From Anodontia alba (lineage: Eukaryota > Mollusca > Bivalvia > Lucinida > Lucinidae), in the NCBI GenBank assembly GCA_964016985.1, contig OZ024823.1:39342264-39406263 (forward strand): 64,000 bases of DNA, given 5' to 3'. Positions 30,355 through 41,116 of the stretch are shown here, in pieces (position 1 is the stretch's first letter; each line of letters starts with the position of its first letter). The notes beneath the pieces are model-generated. The model worked only from the letters and a program-made list of their open reading frames with translations, had not been told where the DNA came from and searched no databases. Position numbers and translations under genes: made by a program.

Positions 30355-30665
30355 AATCAAAGCACTGACTGCGCTAGTTGGTCGATTGTCTCTGAGAGTA
30401 GATTTGGAAAATGGTTCTAACTGGGGACTTAACACTGAGTCGTTAAATCTTAACGTCATGATATTTGAGCAAACATTGCAGACCCTGATCAGACGCCGCG
30501 TTCTGTGGCGTCTGATCAGGGTCTGCACTGTTTGCCAATTTCCAGAATGGCCAAGTCAAAGTTTTACAGATAATCCTCAATCAACAGTAGCGTGGCTATA
30601 AATAATCGATACCGGGATTTCGTTTTTCGCGCGGTTTGACTACATGGTCAATGACCACCTTGGAA
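30355..30665 (+). repeat. Family E repeat with family D core
   Basis: AAATCAAAGCACTGACTGCG, TTGGTCGATTGTCTCTGAGA, then the D palindrome at 30469-30536, AGTTTTACAGATAATCCTCA and GGCTATAAATAATCGATACC. It ends in GGTCAATGACCACC, close to GGTCAATGATAATCACG of the previous copy. Confidence 0.7.
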
Positions 30666-30794
30666 CAAGCAGCAGAAACAACTTTTGGTTTTATTCGATT
30701 GAAATTTCGTTCTTATTTTCTCTGAAAATTTACTAATATGACAGAACTCTCACACGCGATGTTAAAATATAAGTGAAGGTACCCAGGAACTTAA

Positions 30795-31099
30795 GCCGGC
30801 CTCGGTGGCTCAGTTGGATGCGCCGTCCGACTGGAGACCAGGAGGTCGCGGGTGCAACCCCCGCCGAGGTCGGTAACATTCTTTCGTGGAGATTGATCAT
30901 GAAATATTTTCTACGGTCATTCTCTCCCTTCTGCTGATTCAAGAAGGGCAGTTGTCAGTTTCTGGCGAAAGAATGTGCACAATACCGGTTAACCGCTTAG
31001 AGGACTAAGCCTGCCCAGTAAACGTGTGGTTAGGTAAACTGACCGCGCTCGACATGACCCCATTGGGTTGACCGGGCCGTAAAACCTCAACACAAACAA
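30795..31099 (+). mobile_element. tRNA-derived SINE (type 2), copy 2, inserted in family H
   Basis: The head has an A-box-like TGGCTCAGTTGG at 30806-30817. The B-box position reads GGTGCAACCCC, with one change against a good B box. The body and the tail AAAACCTCAACACAAACAAA equal the copy at 6180. The flanks ACCCAGGAACTTAA (30781-30794) and ACCCAGGAACTAA (31100-31112) form a target duplication with one base lost. The same flank is the start of family H, so the SINE landed in an H copy. Confidence 0.92.
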
Positions 31100-31270
31100 A
31101 CCCAGGAACTAATGCCACAATCACGAAGCATAGCCTTCCAGAAGCACATAAAGATGTAACAAAACAAACGCCACATATAAAACTACCGACCACAAACAAA
31201 GAACTACAACAGAGGAACCTCTTTGAAATGGTCAATAGAAAACGTACTGGGGTGTTGGGGGTGGAGGGGG
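31100..31270 (+). repeat. Family H copy behind the SINE
   Basis: CCCAGGAACTAATGCCACAA, TCACGAAGCATAGCCTTCC, GAACTACAACAGAGGAACC and TTGAAATGGTCAATAG follow the family order. It ends at a G-rich run (about 31258-31277). Confidence 0.7.
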
Positions 31271-31277
31271 GGGGGTG

Positions 31278-31749
31278 TTAGTGGGTGCTTAAACCTCTCT
31301 TTACTTGCGACTTATTTTCTCTGAACAAAGTATTTCAGAATATCGTCGTTGTGATTGGCAATTTTAGGGATAAGGAAGGATAAGCTTAACCCATTTATAC
31401 CCAGTGAACACTTCTACTTTACTTTGTGAACAGATATATTTCCAATGTACAGGGAAAAGGTTGATGAAGAGTGTAGTCGACTTGATAGAGCTTGATAGAC
31501 CATGATTTTGATGCGAATTTTATCAATATTGGATAAAAACTAGGGAAGTTAAACTTTCCGTTATCAATGGCGCGGGTATTTTGAATTTTTATCGAGGTTC
31601 TAAACATTTCAAAATTTTATATAAACTCTTCTTTATGATAGAAAACAGTGGTATTTTCGGTATCACGAATCCCCATTTCATATAGGAAATTGCGGTGTCT
31701 ATAAAAGCAATTTTAACGTCTTAAAACCATTATAATTTTCTTATTTCCC
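31278..31749. other. No recognisable feature
   Basis: AT-rich sequence with no repeat or gene that I recognise. Confidence 0.5.
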
Positions 31750-31903
31750 ATCCGATTTTGATCATGATTTGCATTGGATTGGATAAATATTTTACCAGTA
31801 TAGTTTTCCCATTTAAAGTGTCTGGTATGATTATTATAAAAATTATTATTCTTATTCTTCTTCTTCTTATTATTATTATTATTATTTATAGAAATTCACG
31901 TTT

Positions 31904-32182
31904 CATAACGAAAACATGCCTATATAGTTTTGACCCCCTTAAACCCCACTTTTATATAGTAAAACTGGGGTTTACAGGGGTATACATTATTTTACTTACT
32001 TCTGCTCAAAAACATAGATTGTGGGTACTCGTTAGAACCGCCTCACCGAGGCGGATCTAACAAGTACCCACAATCTATGTTTTGAGCAGAAATATGAAAA
32101 ATATCAGAGTTTTTTATGTGAAAATTTTCAGCTTTTGGAGGTGAAATTTTCTATATATTTGAATAGGCATGTTTTCGTAATG
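31904..32182 (+). mobile_element. Family A element with a matching empty site nearby
   Basis: Ends CATAACGAAAACATGCCTAT and ATAGGCATGTTTTCGTAATG. The core has three unpaired changes (CACCGAGG centre, GGATCTAACAAG). The unoccupied version of the site is at about 32435-32470. Confidence 0.87.
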
Positions 32183-32238
32183 TTAAATGCAAACAGATAA
32201 GGCTCAGATCTGAGCTGGGATTAAAGTGTTTACCAATG

Positions 32239-32282
32239 TTTTTTTTTTTTTTTTTTTTTTTTGGGGGGGGGGGGGGGGGGGG
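32239..32282. repeat. T24-G20 homopolymer junction
   Basis: About 24 T are followed directly by about 20 G. Lengths of such runs are unreliable in most sequencing data. Confidence 0.85.
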
Positions 32283-32605
32283 ACACCTTTAAACCATCAT
32301 ACTTTTCTTATTTTCTATCCTACAGATCAAATGCACCAGATTGTTCCTTTTTTCAAGATCTTACATCTCAGACAAATTCTTCACCACCATTGTTTCCCAT
32401 TTAAAGGTGTCTGGGTTGTTTATTATTATTTATAGAAATTCACGTGTTTTATGTGCACGGTGAAGGCTCTGATCTGAGCTAGGTTTAAAGTGTTTGCCAT
32501 TTTTTTTGTGTTTAGGACTCTAATGAGTTAACCGGTGACTTTGCTATACATGATAAGTACAATCGGCAATAAGAGGAGACAGCGCTTTTACCTTTCGCAT
32601 ATCAT

Positions 32606-32774
32606 GGCGCGGTGTTTAATATCTAGTTTAGGATAATATGAGCCAAAGGCAAAGCCGAAGTTCCCCGAGTGAATTTCCTAGAAAGCAGCACGCGGTGTTT
32701 AATATCCAGTTTGGGGTAATATGTGCCATAGACAAAGCCGAATTTACCCGAATGAATTTCCTAGAAAGCAGCAT
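32606..32774 (+). repeat. Two 84-bp tandem units
   Basis: Both units have CGCGGTGTTTAATATC, TAGTTTAGG or CAGTTTGGG, AATATG, CAAAGCCGAA, CCGAGTGAATTTCCTAGAAA or CCGAATGAATTTCCTAGAAA, and GCAGCA. Weaker relatives lie near 33670 and 35230-35410. Confidence 0.8.
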
Positions 32775-32933
32775 GCGACAAAACGATAGCCTGTGAAGTC
32801 AGCCATGACCTTTTTAAGACATTGTAGACGGAATAGACTCTCCCGCATTATATATTGGAAGAGTCCAATTTCAATTTAGGTACGTCCGGCTATGAGGTTT
32901 ACATATTCCTAGAGAAAAATGGCTAAACTATTT

Positions 32934-33002
32934 GCAAACAGTGGAGACCCTGATCAGACGCCATGTTCTGCGGCGTCTGATCTGAGTCTGCACTGTTTGC
33001 CA
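32934..33002. repeat. Family D palindrome, CGCCG-arm type
   Basis: Inner arms GATCAGACGCCATG and TGCGGCGTCTGATC, with one unpaired base. Confidence 0.78.
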
Positions 33003-33870
33003 GTTACCCTTTTACGGGTCTCCCGACTACAATGAGTAAAGACATTGCACGGTATTGGCAATCCTGCCATTGTTCAGAAGTGCAAAATTATTGCGAGCGA
33101 TTTAGGCCTGGATTCCTGTACCAAAGATGATCAGCAGCAGGAGCAGGGATCCAGATGTTTGTGAGTGTTTTGCTTTTCTCACTGTAGTCTTTTGAGTTTG
33201 GGCCTGTAGTGCAAAATCATCGCAAACGTTTTGCCCTGGATCCCTTAACCATGTGGATCGCCAACATTAACAGGAACTATGCCAGCGCAAAAAGGTTTTT
33301 GCGCTTCTGAATGCAACCCTCCTACTCAATATCCCAGTTTGCCATCAGCCGTCATCTCAAGACTAGTGATATATTCCAATGTCATCTGAAAATAAGGCTT
33401 CACGTGGGTCGCTTCGTATTTTTCTTATGAGACGTTCGGCCGAAATGCCAAGCCCGTCAATTCATTGGATGGAGCTCAAATAACCTGCCAATCGAAATTG
33501 TCAGGGGAGGATGACAAAATATTTTAAAAAGTGTCATCTTATATTTTTTGTCTGCAACAATGTAAATAAAGGACAAAGGTTAGTCTCAAGAAAATATAAG
33601 ATGGTGTCAATCGCAACATGAGAAATGGGATAAATATCAGCATAGACAAAATATTAGAAAAGGGAGACATATCAGCCATAGACAAAGCCGAAGTAAACCG
33701 AGTGAACACGAAATTACACGAGTGTTCCGAATGCGTACAACGAATGCCCGGATCACTGCGTATTTGCGCAGTTTAATCAAGGCATTCCTTATCCGCTTAC
33801 AGAATAATGGGGTAGTTTACAATGTATTGTGTACGGTAAACAAAGTTTGATCTGTGTCTTCTCTGGGTGC
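33003..33870. other. No gene; weak degenerate repeats
   Basis: A diverged direct repeat pairs AGTGCAAAATTATTGCGAGC with AGTGCAAAATCATCGCAAAC (near 33080 and 33209), each followed by GGxCTGGATxCC. Relatives of the 84-bp units occur near 33670. No coding sequence is supported. Confidence 0.5.
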
Positions 33871-34118
33871 ATATCGAGGGTTGAGCGCAAGACTGAAGTC
33901 AGATGGTTGTTTTTCCCCCGATCTTACTCTCCTCACCATGAAGGTGTTATGAAAATTACAACATTCCTTTCTGTAAACAATTAAAATTTAGGTGTCATTG
34001 CTCATATGAGCAATGGCACCTAAATTTGCATTGTTTACAAAGGGGTCAAAGTTGCCCCTAAACAAGGGTTTCAAAACTATGTATTAGTTACTACTGTCTT
34101 CCGCTCAACCCTCGATAT
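33871..34118. mobile_element. Family Q MITE, 248 bp
   Basis: Inverted ends ATATCGAGGGTTGAGCG and CGCTCAACCCTCGATAT, 23 bp long with a single mismatch. A central hairpin of TTTAGGTGTCATTGCTCAT and ATGAGCAATGGCACCTAAA is flanked by TGTAAACAAT and ATTGTTTACA. Single copy in this window. Confidence 0.8.
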
Positions 34119-34179
34119 GTTTTAAACGCATATTCTTATGTTCAGGCTCAACACGTTCTCCTTTCTAACAAACCTACCT

Positions 34180-34455
34180 ATTATGAAAACATGCTTATGT
34201 AAATATACTTAAAATTTTACCACCAAAAAATGAAAATTTCCGATAAAAAACTGATATTTTTCATATTTCTGCTCATAACATAGATTGTGGGCACTCGTTA
34301 GAACCGCCTCGACGAGGCGGTTCTAACGAGTACCCACAATCTATGTTTTTTGAGCAGAAATAAGAAAAATAATGTATACCCCTTTAAACCCCAGTTTTAC
34401 CATATAAAAGTGGGGTTTTAGGGGGTCAAAATTTTATAGGCATGTTTTCGTGATG
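34180..34455 (-). mobile_element. Family A element, inverted
   Basis: The left end reads TTATGAAAACATGCTTAT, the right end ATAGGCATGTTTTCGTGATG. The core is perfect except for one outer change (GGGCACTCG). Confidence 0.86.
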
Positions 34456-34639
34456 CATCTTCTATATGCGAAAAGCATACAGCCGAACTGGACTGCGCAT
34501 GTCCGGACTTGCCATCTTACACATATTTAGATTTTGCCGATTTCGAAATGAAAAGATACATGGAAGTTACGATCGAAACGTGTGCAGTGTGGTCTTCGCA
34601 TGCCATATTTACCCTAAATATTAAGACAGACAGGCCTGA

Positions 34640-34708
34640 GCAAACAGTGTATATCTGGATTAGATGCCACAGAACGCGGCGTCTCATCGGGGTCTTCTCT
34701 GTTTGCCA
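34640..34708. repeat. Family D palindrome, CGCCG-arm type
   Basis: AGCAAACAGTGTATATCTGG opens and TCTCTGTTTGCC closes. The inner arms TTAGATGCCACAGAACGCGG and CGTCTCATCG mix features of the two arm types. Confidence 0.68.
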
Positions 34709-35640
34709 CTCATTTAGCACTTTTAAACACAAAACTGGTGGTAAAATGGACGTTTTCCAATTTTAGGAAAAGATTATAAAAAAGTTAATGTGTCTGAAAT
34801 GTTATAGGGCGAATGCGGTATGCGGTCTTTGTCGTGACACAATTCACAGAACGTCTGAAAGAGGGAAGCCAATGCAAACATCAGTATTTTTCTTGATCTA
34901 ATGTTTATGATCCACAGACTTAATTCAATTACGTTTTGATTTCAGCTTTGTGACATTTTACTTAATTAAATTACTTTTTAACTTACACTCTGTGACATTC
35001 TCTCTTTTTACTGCTTCAAGCTTTAATGAGCACAGCCAGACACTCTTGAATAGTTTGGAAGTGATCTCGGGAGAACGCAACCCACTTACGATGCAGTTGT
35101 TCATGAGAAATTACCAAATGTTGGCTGCTTCATAAATGGAAACTTCATTTTCACCACTATTGGTCGCCACTTGTGGACAGCGGAAAACTATCTGTCTATA
35201 AGTGGCGATCAATAGTGGTCAAAGACAACAAAGCTACCCGAGTATGAATTTTCCGGAAAGTAGCTCGCGACAAACAACATTACAATTTATATGACGTCAG
35301 CTAAAATGGTATTACGAAATCAGTTATGGACAAATGTGCACACTGAACAGATCCGAAGTTGTCCAACTTTGAATTTTCCAGAAAGCAGTGCGCAATGTTC
35401 GACTGTACTATTCATGACGTCGGCCTATGACCAATCTATGAAAACGACTACGAAATGAAGGCAAACCCCAGCAATATGTCACTGGCAATATGCAATGGCG
35501 AAATGGCCTAGTTCTGGTACCGACAAATACGTCACCACCCACGAGCATGCGAATAACTAAATCTTCCATTGCCTTTCAGAAAATCACAAATCAGTATAAA
35601 GTAATTACCTCAATGAGAGAAAACATGCTTCGTTATTTGT
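34709..35640. other. No gene; one inverted repeat and weak 84-bp relatives
   Basis: CCACTATTGGTCGCCACTTG at about 35156 is complementary to AAGTGGCGATCAATAGTGG near 35201. Diverged relatives of the 32606 units (CCGAGTATGAATTTTCCGGA, AAGTAGC) lie at 35235-35280 and 35360-35395. Open frames have no recognisable domain. Confidence 0.5.
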
Positions 35641-35761
35641 CATTATTAAAGTGGATTGCATAAACCTGGTACACTCTTCGACATTTTTTTCACAATGGAG
35701 ACAACTTTTGTTGCTTCCTGTTTACATACCTCTGCAAATATTTCCCTCTTAACATGGCACT

Positions 35762-35844
35762 ACTCTAAAAGAACAGTATTAATTAGCTCCAAAGGGGAGC
35801 TATTTTCTTTCCTTTTAGAGCAAACTCCTTTTGAGAAAAGAGGC
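35762..35844. repeat. Family L palindromic unit, degraded
   Basis: Family L has CTTCTGAAAAGG, (T)CTACTCTAAAAGGAAAGAA, TTTGCTCC and the complement. Here CTCTAAAAGAA, AGCTCC, GGAGC, TTTCTTTCCTTTTAGAGCA and CTTTTGAGAAAAG are recognisable. Confidence 0.6.
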
Positions 35845-36151
35845 AAAACAGTTTTGACCATTGCTTCCCCTTAAAATTCATCTGTTCTCCTTAAATCACC
35901 TTTTTTGCGTTTTAATGTATTTTCTGTCAATCTTGAATTCTAGTATTCTGTTCATTTACCAGTAAGAAAATGGCACTAAATAAACTCCATGTCGTTTTCC
36001 CCAATGGTATTCTTCTTAAATACTTTCTTTGATGATTGTCGCTGTTTTAGAAGATTCAGTCAACAGAAGTCTTAGACTGCTAATTTATCTTACTGGATGC
36101 TTATTTGAGAAGTGATACATGTTTAGGGGAAAATTCTATCAAAATTGTTTT

Positions 36152-36222
36152 GCCATCCCTTCTGAAAAGGGATATGGGAGCAAATTCTTTCCTTTTAGAG
36201 AAGACCCCTTTCAGAAGGTATC
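36152..36222. repeat. Family L palindromic unit, one arm shortened
   Basis: CCCTTCTGAAAAGGGATATG, GGAGCAAATTCTTTCCTTTT and AGACCCCTTTCAGAAGG. The left arm lacks the CTCTAAAAGG part. Confidence 0.65.
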
Positions 36223-36278
36223 TGGTGTGCTGAGAAGCAAAAGGAAGTAATAAATGTTGCCTTTCTTATAAAGATGGC

Positions 36279-36382
36279 CTTAGGAGACAATTTGCATGAA
36301 CTGTCAAACCTATTGTCAGGGGAAAATAAGAAAAAAATACATTGTATTTTAAAATGTCGCCTGCTGACGTCTTTACCCAGCA
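36279..36382. mobile_element. Family C fragment, right half
   Basis: TTAGGAGACAATTTGCATGA to TGTCGCCTGCTGACGTCTTT and ACCCAGCAACTTG. The left half is missing. Confidence 0.65.
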
Positions 36383-37147
36383 ACTTGAAACCACTTTTCT
36401 TAGAAGTCATCTTTTATGACTTGTACTGATGGTGGAGGAGAAAACAGTTACGTCATCTGGCATAATAAACGTAAATCAACCTTATTCGCTTTCGCACAGT
36501 CTAATCAAGGTCTACGCTTGTACAGAACATTTTTATCGGTCAACAGACGATCTATTATAAGCGGCCATTCTAAACTTTAGTTCTTGCATTATTTTGCCAG
36601 ATATGGCATACTGCATTATTTTGCGAGCATTTTGTATTATTAATAAATCATTGGGGAAATTAAATATGAACGAGTGTGATACAGTTCGTAAAACGTGGAA
36701 ACACAAATGTACACTGTAGTTTACTGAGACGTACAGTCAACGGCAACTCGTCATGGCATAACTTTTTATTCGATCTATCGTAAATTTCATATTAGTTGTC
36801 CTTGTGTCACATTTCTGTATAGAAGAAAAAAAAAACTCATGTCTGATATCTTTACAAAGTGAAATACAGCAGTTATCTTACGAATATTCTCACTGCAGTA
36901 TACATATTTTTATGACAAATGGCTGTAACCGCGTAATACGTGACGTCATTCCATCCTAAATTTCTAATCTGGTAAGGAACATAAAATACTGATTGGTGTA
37001 ACGGAGGTATAAAACTTCCAAGTGATGAATACCAATTTAAAGATAGTAAACGGTCCAGAAATGAATGACGCACCAGGTGTTGTTCCTAATCAGTAGATTA
37101 GTTGAACGGAAACCTTGTTCCTGTAATTTATATTCAAAGGATTCTTC
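36383..37147. other. No recognisable feature
   Basis: Two AAAATTT-rich stretches with TGCATTATTTTGC (36585, 36612) look like a short local duplication. No gene is supported. Confidence 0.5.
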
Positions 37148-37422
37148 CATCACGAAAACATACCTATATAATTTTGACCTCCTTTAAACCCCACTTTTAT
37201 ACAGTAAAACTGGGGTTTACAGGGGTATACATTATTTTTCTTATTTCTGCTCAGTAACATAGATTGTGGGTACTCGTTAGAACCGCCTCGCTCTGCTCAG
37301 AACATAGATTGTGGATACTTGTTAGAACCGCATCGACGAGGCGGTTCTAACGAGTACACACAATCTATGTTTTTGAGCAGAGGTTTAGGGGATTCAAAAT
37401 TATATAGGCATGTTTCGTGATG
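37148..37422. mobile_element. Rearranged family A element with two left ends
   Basis: It starts as a normal plus-oriented copy (CATCACGAAAACATACC, left hairpin, left core arm to CGCCTCG). At about 37294 it jumps to TCTGCTCAGAACATAGATTG and reads the core again, complete. It then ends with GGTTTAGGGGATTCAAAATT and GGCATGTTTCGTGATG, the inverse of a left end. The right arm with GAAAATTTTCAG is absent. Confidence 0.85.
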
Positions 37423-38110
37423 CAGTTTGCATAGGTGTTAATGTAATGTACATAAAGTAATCAGCTTTTAGCTAAGTGGAATATGTACTTGTTGATATAA
37501 TTATGGGAAACTCTATTGGGGAAAATAATTGACAAGCAATACGGGAAAATGCCATTATACCATATGCGAACAGCATCCGCCTAGTCTGATCAGGGTATTC
37601 ACGATTCGTTGATAGATTTAACACCATCAGTTGAGTCTGAAAGCTATTAACGAATGTCTTGATCAGCCTGAATGACATTGACCTTTGCAACCCATATGTG
37701 TGATGAGGGTCTTTTCTTACCTAGCATCCTAATTCACTTCTTCAAAATAAAACTGAATTGACTTAACCATTTATCATCTCCATATTAATATCTTTAAAAG
37801 CAGGAATCCTTAGAATATTTCTGATTTTTTGGGGGTTTTGAATTTCCAAGTCATCGTTTCCTTTAATCACTTAGCAGAGTATCTTCTAATTTCGGCTTCT
37901 TAAATCACTTGCAGTTAATTTGGGAAGTTGTTTTATTTTCTTTAAGAGCTACTTATTTACATTTGTCTGTAACATAGTGTGGGCTTTTTGCGCATGCGCG
38001 AATAACGACGAAGCAAAACACATATTTTGTATGGTTTCCGGTGCCAAGCATTGACAAAGTGTTGAAAGTAGAGGATATGTGCTATTTGAAAGGGCATACC
38101 ATTATATATA
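37423..38110. other. No gene; weak family I-like piece
   Basis: GCGAACAGCATCCGCCTAGT with CTGATCAGGGTATTCACG near 37567 resembles family I interiors. Otherwise nothing is recognised. Confidence 0.45.
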
Positions 38111-38116
38111 TATATA

Positions 38117-38421
38117 CAGTCGAACCTCGTATCTCGAACTCGCTTATTTCGAATTACCGCTTATCTCGAAGTGAAAATCTGGTCCCTGTTTTAACATGAA
38201 ACTATGACAACAGGTAACAAAATAATGTGGAAAAGAGGAGAAATCGAGCAGTTTCTCCTCTTTTCCACAATATTTTCAGTATATCTTTAATTTCAGGAGT
38301 CAAATTACATATTCATTTGTGAAATGTGGTTGTTTGGTTTATCTTTTTTCCTCAATTCTGCAAATCTGATATGTATTTTAGTATTTTAGATAGTCCCTTG
38401 GACTTCGAGATAACGAAAGTC

Positions 38422-38425
<4 letters not shown>
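38117..38425. mobile_element. Family K pogo-like MITE, bordered by AT tracts
   Basis: Left end CAGTCGAACCTCGTATCTCG behind a short (TA)n. The right end AGATAACGAAAGTCGACT lacks its final G and passes into the next (TA)n. It contains the GTGGAAAAGAGGAGAAATCG hairpin arm also present in the copy at 17538. Confidence 0.8.

Positions 38426-38482
<57 letters not shown>
38424..38482. repeat. (AT)n microsatellite
   Basis: About 58 bp of uninterrupted AT units starting at the right end of the K element. Expansion probably began from its TA target site. Confidence 0.93.
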
Positions 38483-38485
<3 letters not shown>

Positions 38486-38488
38486 CCC

Positions 38489-39182
38489 CAAAACCCCAGG
38501 AAATGCCACAATCACGAAGCACAGCCCTCCCAATGCACCAAAAGAAGAAGAGATGAGGAACAAATAATATCAAAACCATCACGAAAACATGCCTATGTAA
38601 AGCTGACCCCCTTAAACCCCCCTTCTATATAGTAAAACTGGGGTTTACAGGGGTAAACATTATTTTTCTTATTTCTGCTCAAAAACATAATTTGTGGGTA
38701 ATCGTGAGAACCGCCTCGCCGAGGCGGTTCTAACGAATACCCACAATTTATGTTTTGAGCAGAAATATGAAAAATATCAGAATTTTTATCTGAAAACTTT
38801 CAATTTTTGGTGGTAAAATTTTCAATATAATTGAATAGGCGTGTTTTCATAATGAAACGTCATACATGTATATGAAACCACAGACAAATAAAGAAGAACT
38901 GCAACAGAGGAACCGCCTTGGAACGGCCAGTAGGAAAACTACTTAAGGGTGGGTGGGTCTTAAACCATTTTTACTCGCGCGAAACCTCATCTTTAACTCT
39001 GATGCAGCTTCAATTACAAATGTATGTTCGGTCCGCATAGGGATCTTCTACATCATCTGTGAAACATCACAGTAGAACACATATAATCAAAAAACACTGT
39101 GATGAAACAAAGCAAAAGAATGGCGATCAGAAGCCAGAACACAAGAAACCCACAAATATGACCACGATGAGCCCGGCCATAA
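38489..39182 (+). repeat. Family H copy, most complete, split by family A
   Basis: 5' part: CCCAGGAAATGCCACAATCA, CGAAGCACAGCCCTCCCAAT, GCACCAAAAGAAGAAGAGAT (38497-38577). After the family A insertion it resumes with AAACGTCATACATG, GAACTGCAACAGAGGAACCG, CCTTGGAACGGCCAG and ends CACGATGAGCCCGGCC. The joined length would be about 420 bp. Confidence 0.75.
38578..38854 (+). mobile_element. Family A element inside family H
   Basis: Complete ends, with the core outer part changed to CATAATTTGTGGGTAATCG against CGAATACCCACAATTTATG; the change of TAGATTGT to TAATTTGT is partly mirrored on the other arm. Both flanks carry AAAC, which could be a 4-bp target duplication. Confidence 0.88.
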
Positions 39183-39454
39183 ACATTAATAAACCCCATC
39201 TGAAACAGGTTGGGAAGGGAGTCGTCATTTAGTCTGAGGAACGACCCGCCGTCACAAAATTAAAAAGGAAAGCGTGATTTTTCCCGCTCAGCCTTTAAAC
39301 CGCACTCTGTCTTATTACATTCATTTTACTCCGATGACCAGCGTGATTTCAGTGCCGATTTTAGCAAACATAAAACCCTTGTTTTGGAAAAAGAAGATGT
39401 ATTATTTGTTTCTCTCCGACTTCCTCCGTATTGAACATGCTGATGATTTATTTA

Positions 39455-39533
39455 AGTTTATAACTCTCTTGGCAAATTCTGCAGTTCTGCAAAGTAATTT
39501 GGCAAGACATTTTAGGCAAACTGTCTCCTAATG
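39455..39533. mobile_element. Family C fragment
   Basis: AACTCTCTTGGCAAATTCTG, CAAGACATTTTAGGCAAACT and GTCTCC are recognisable. The second half is missing. Confidence 0.5.
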
Positions 39534-39624
39534 TAATGATTGTAGACTCATTTGAAGTCTTAGTGGACCAAACTAATAAACAGTCAATTCATATTTATTT
39601 TCCTTTTTGGAACAAAATATATTA

Positions 39625-39801
39625 CAGTCAAACCTGTGTTAAGCAAGCACCTATGGGAAAGCCAAAAATTGGTTGCTTAAGACAGGTGCTTGCTTAATAC
39701 AGGTAGATTTCCACTTATTTGCCTTTAATGGGATCTGAAATAGTGGCCTTTAAAGACAGGTGATTGCTTAATACAGGTGGCCTTTAGGACAGGTTTGACT
39801 G
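39625..39801. mobile_element. Family O pogo-like MITE, 177 bp
   Basis: Perfect 13-bp inverted ends CAGTCAAACCTGT, with TA on both sides (39623-39624 and 39802-39803). Inside, the motif TGCTTAATACAGGT or TGCTTAAGACAGGT occurs three times. No coding sequence. Confidence 0.85.
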
Positions 39802-40091
39802 TACTTCCCTACGAAGTCAAAATGGATTGTCAGTAAAGCTATGGTATATAGGCTTTAGACTACCATTGGTTTTCCCTTCTATGTTTCATACATTTTTGCA
39901 AATATTCTAGAGCCCATAGTGTTTTTCTTTTAAGTTCAAATAGTCAATACATAGTACTTGCCTGGCAGCTGACCCTTTAAAACCTTAAAAAATGCCACAG
40001 AATGGTAGGTCGTGTTACATACAATGAGCTTACCTCTCTACGAAAACCCTGATACAGAGCCTTTAAGAGGTCACGCCTTGTGCTTAAATTT

Positions 40092-40369
40092 CATCACGAA
40101 AACACGCATATATAATTTTGACCCCTTTAAACCCCACTTTTATATAGTAAAACTGGGGTTTACAGGGGTATACATTATTTTTCTTATTTCTGCTCAAAAC
40201 ATTGATTGTGGGTACTCGTTAGAACCGCCTCGTCGAGGCGGTTCTGACATGTACCCACAATCTATGTTTTGAGCAGAAATATGAAAAATATCGGAATTTT
40301 TTGACTGAAAATTTTCATTTTTTGGTGGTAAAGTTTTCAGTATATTTGAATAGGCATGTTTTTGTAATG
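40092..40369 (+). mobile_element. Family A element
   Basis: Complete; the core centre is GCCTCGTCGAGGC with two unpaired changes in the outer right arm (CTGACATG). Confidence 0.88.
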
Positions 40370-41116
40370 TACTATATAATTGTCTGAATTATACTTTTTG
40401 ACCCATTCTGGCATCAAAGCAGGCAAAAACAGTATAGAAACAGGCAAAACATTTTAAACTAGTTATATGGAAATGTATTTATATAGAACCGTATCGGTGG
40501 ACTGTACATTTTAGCAGTCCGCGACCTATTGTATGCAATCATTGAAATAATTATGTTCTAATTTTTTTATGGCTAGTGTTATGAAATTAGGCAGTATAAC
40601 CATGATGATTGCTGCGGAATCCAGTGGCTCCCTTGGACGTCATCGCGTCCTAGATATTTATTTTCATTTGCGTTCAAGTGGGAATTTGGAGTAAGCAAAG
40701 ACAGTAGACAAGAATGATTAAATTCTGTACAGTTCTTCTTACTGAAACACTGATACGTTATATCGATCCTTCACGTTTCTCATTTAGTTTTATTAATTAT
40801 ATTACTTTCTTCACCTAATCTGCTAATTTTACAGATATACTCGAAATAAGAAATCTAGATGTTAGTTGGTCGGGTTTTTGTACTTAACTGCACTGCATAT
40901 AAGATGGTAGAACTTCGACAACTGAATGTTAGCATTATTAGCATACTGAAGTTAAGAAGAATATAATGACAAGAAAAACACTCTGACAGAAAAATTGCTC
41001 TCTTTCTCATTTGAAGGACGAAGAGGTGGACGCTATACCTAAAGATTTGGTCCCTACGGGAGTAAATGCTTTCTTTTAACAATAACCCCATCTTTGAAAG
41101 AATTTAAATACTGAGA
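40370..41116. other. No recognisable feature
   Basis: No gene or repeat was recognised. Confidence 0.5.

Larger units (their letters stand above)
31750..32510 (+). repeat. Segmental direct repeat, one unit carrying family A
   Basis: Unit 1 (about 31750-32238) and unit 2 (about 32300-32510) share CCCATTTAAA, GTGTCTGG, a TTATTATTATTTATAGAAAT motif with TTCACGT, and GCTCxGATCTGAGCT with AAAGTGTTT. Unit 1 has a family A element between TTCACG and AGGCTC; unit 2 does not. Confidence 0.7.
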
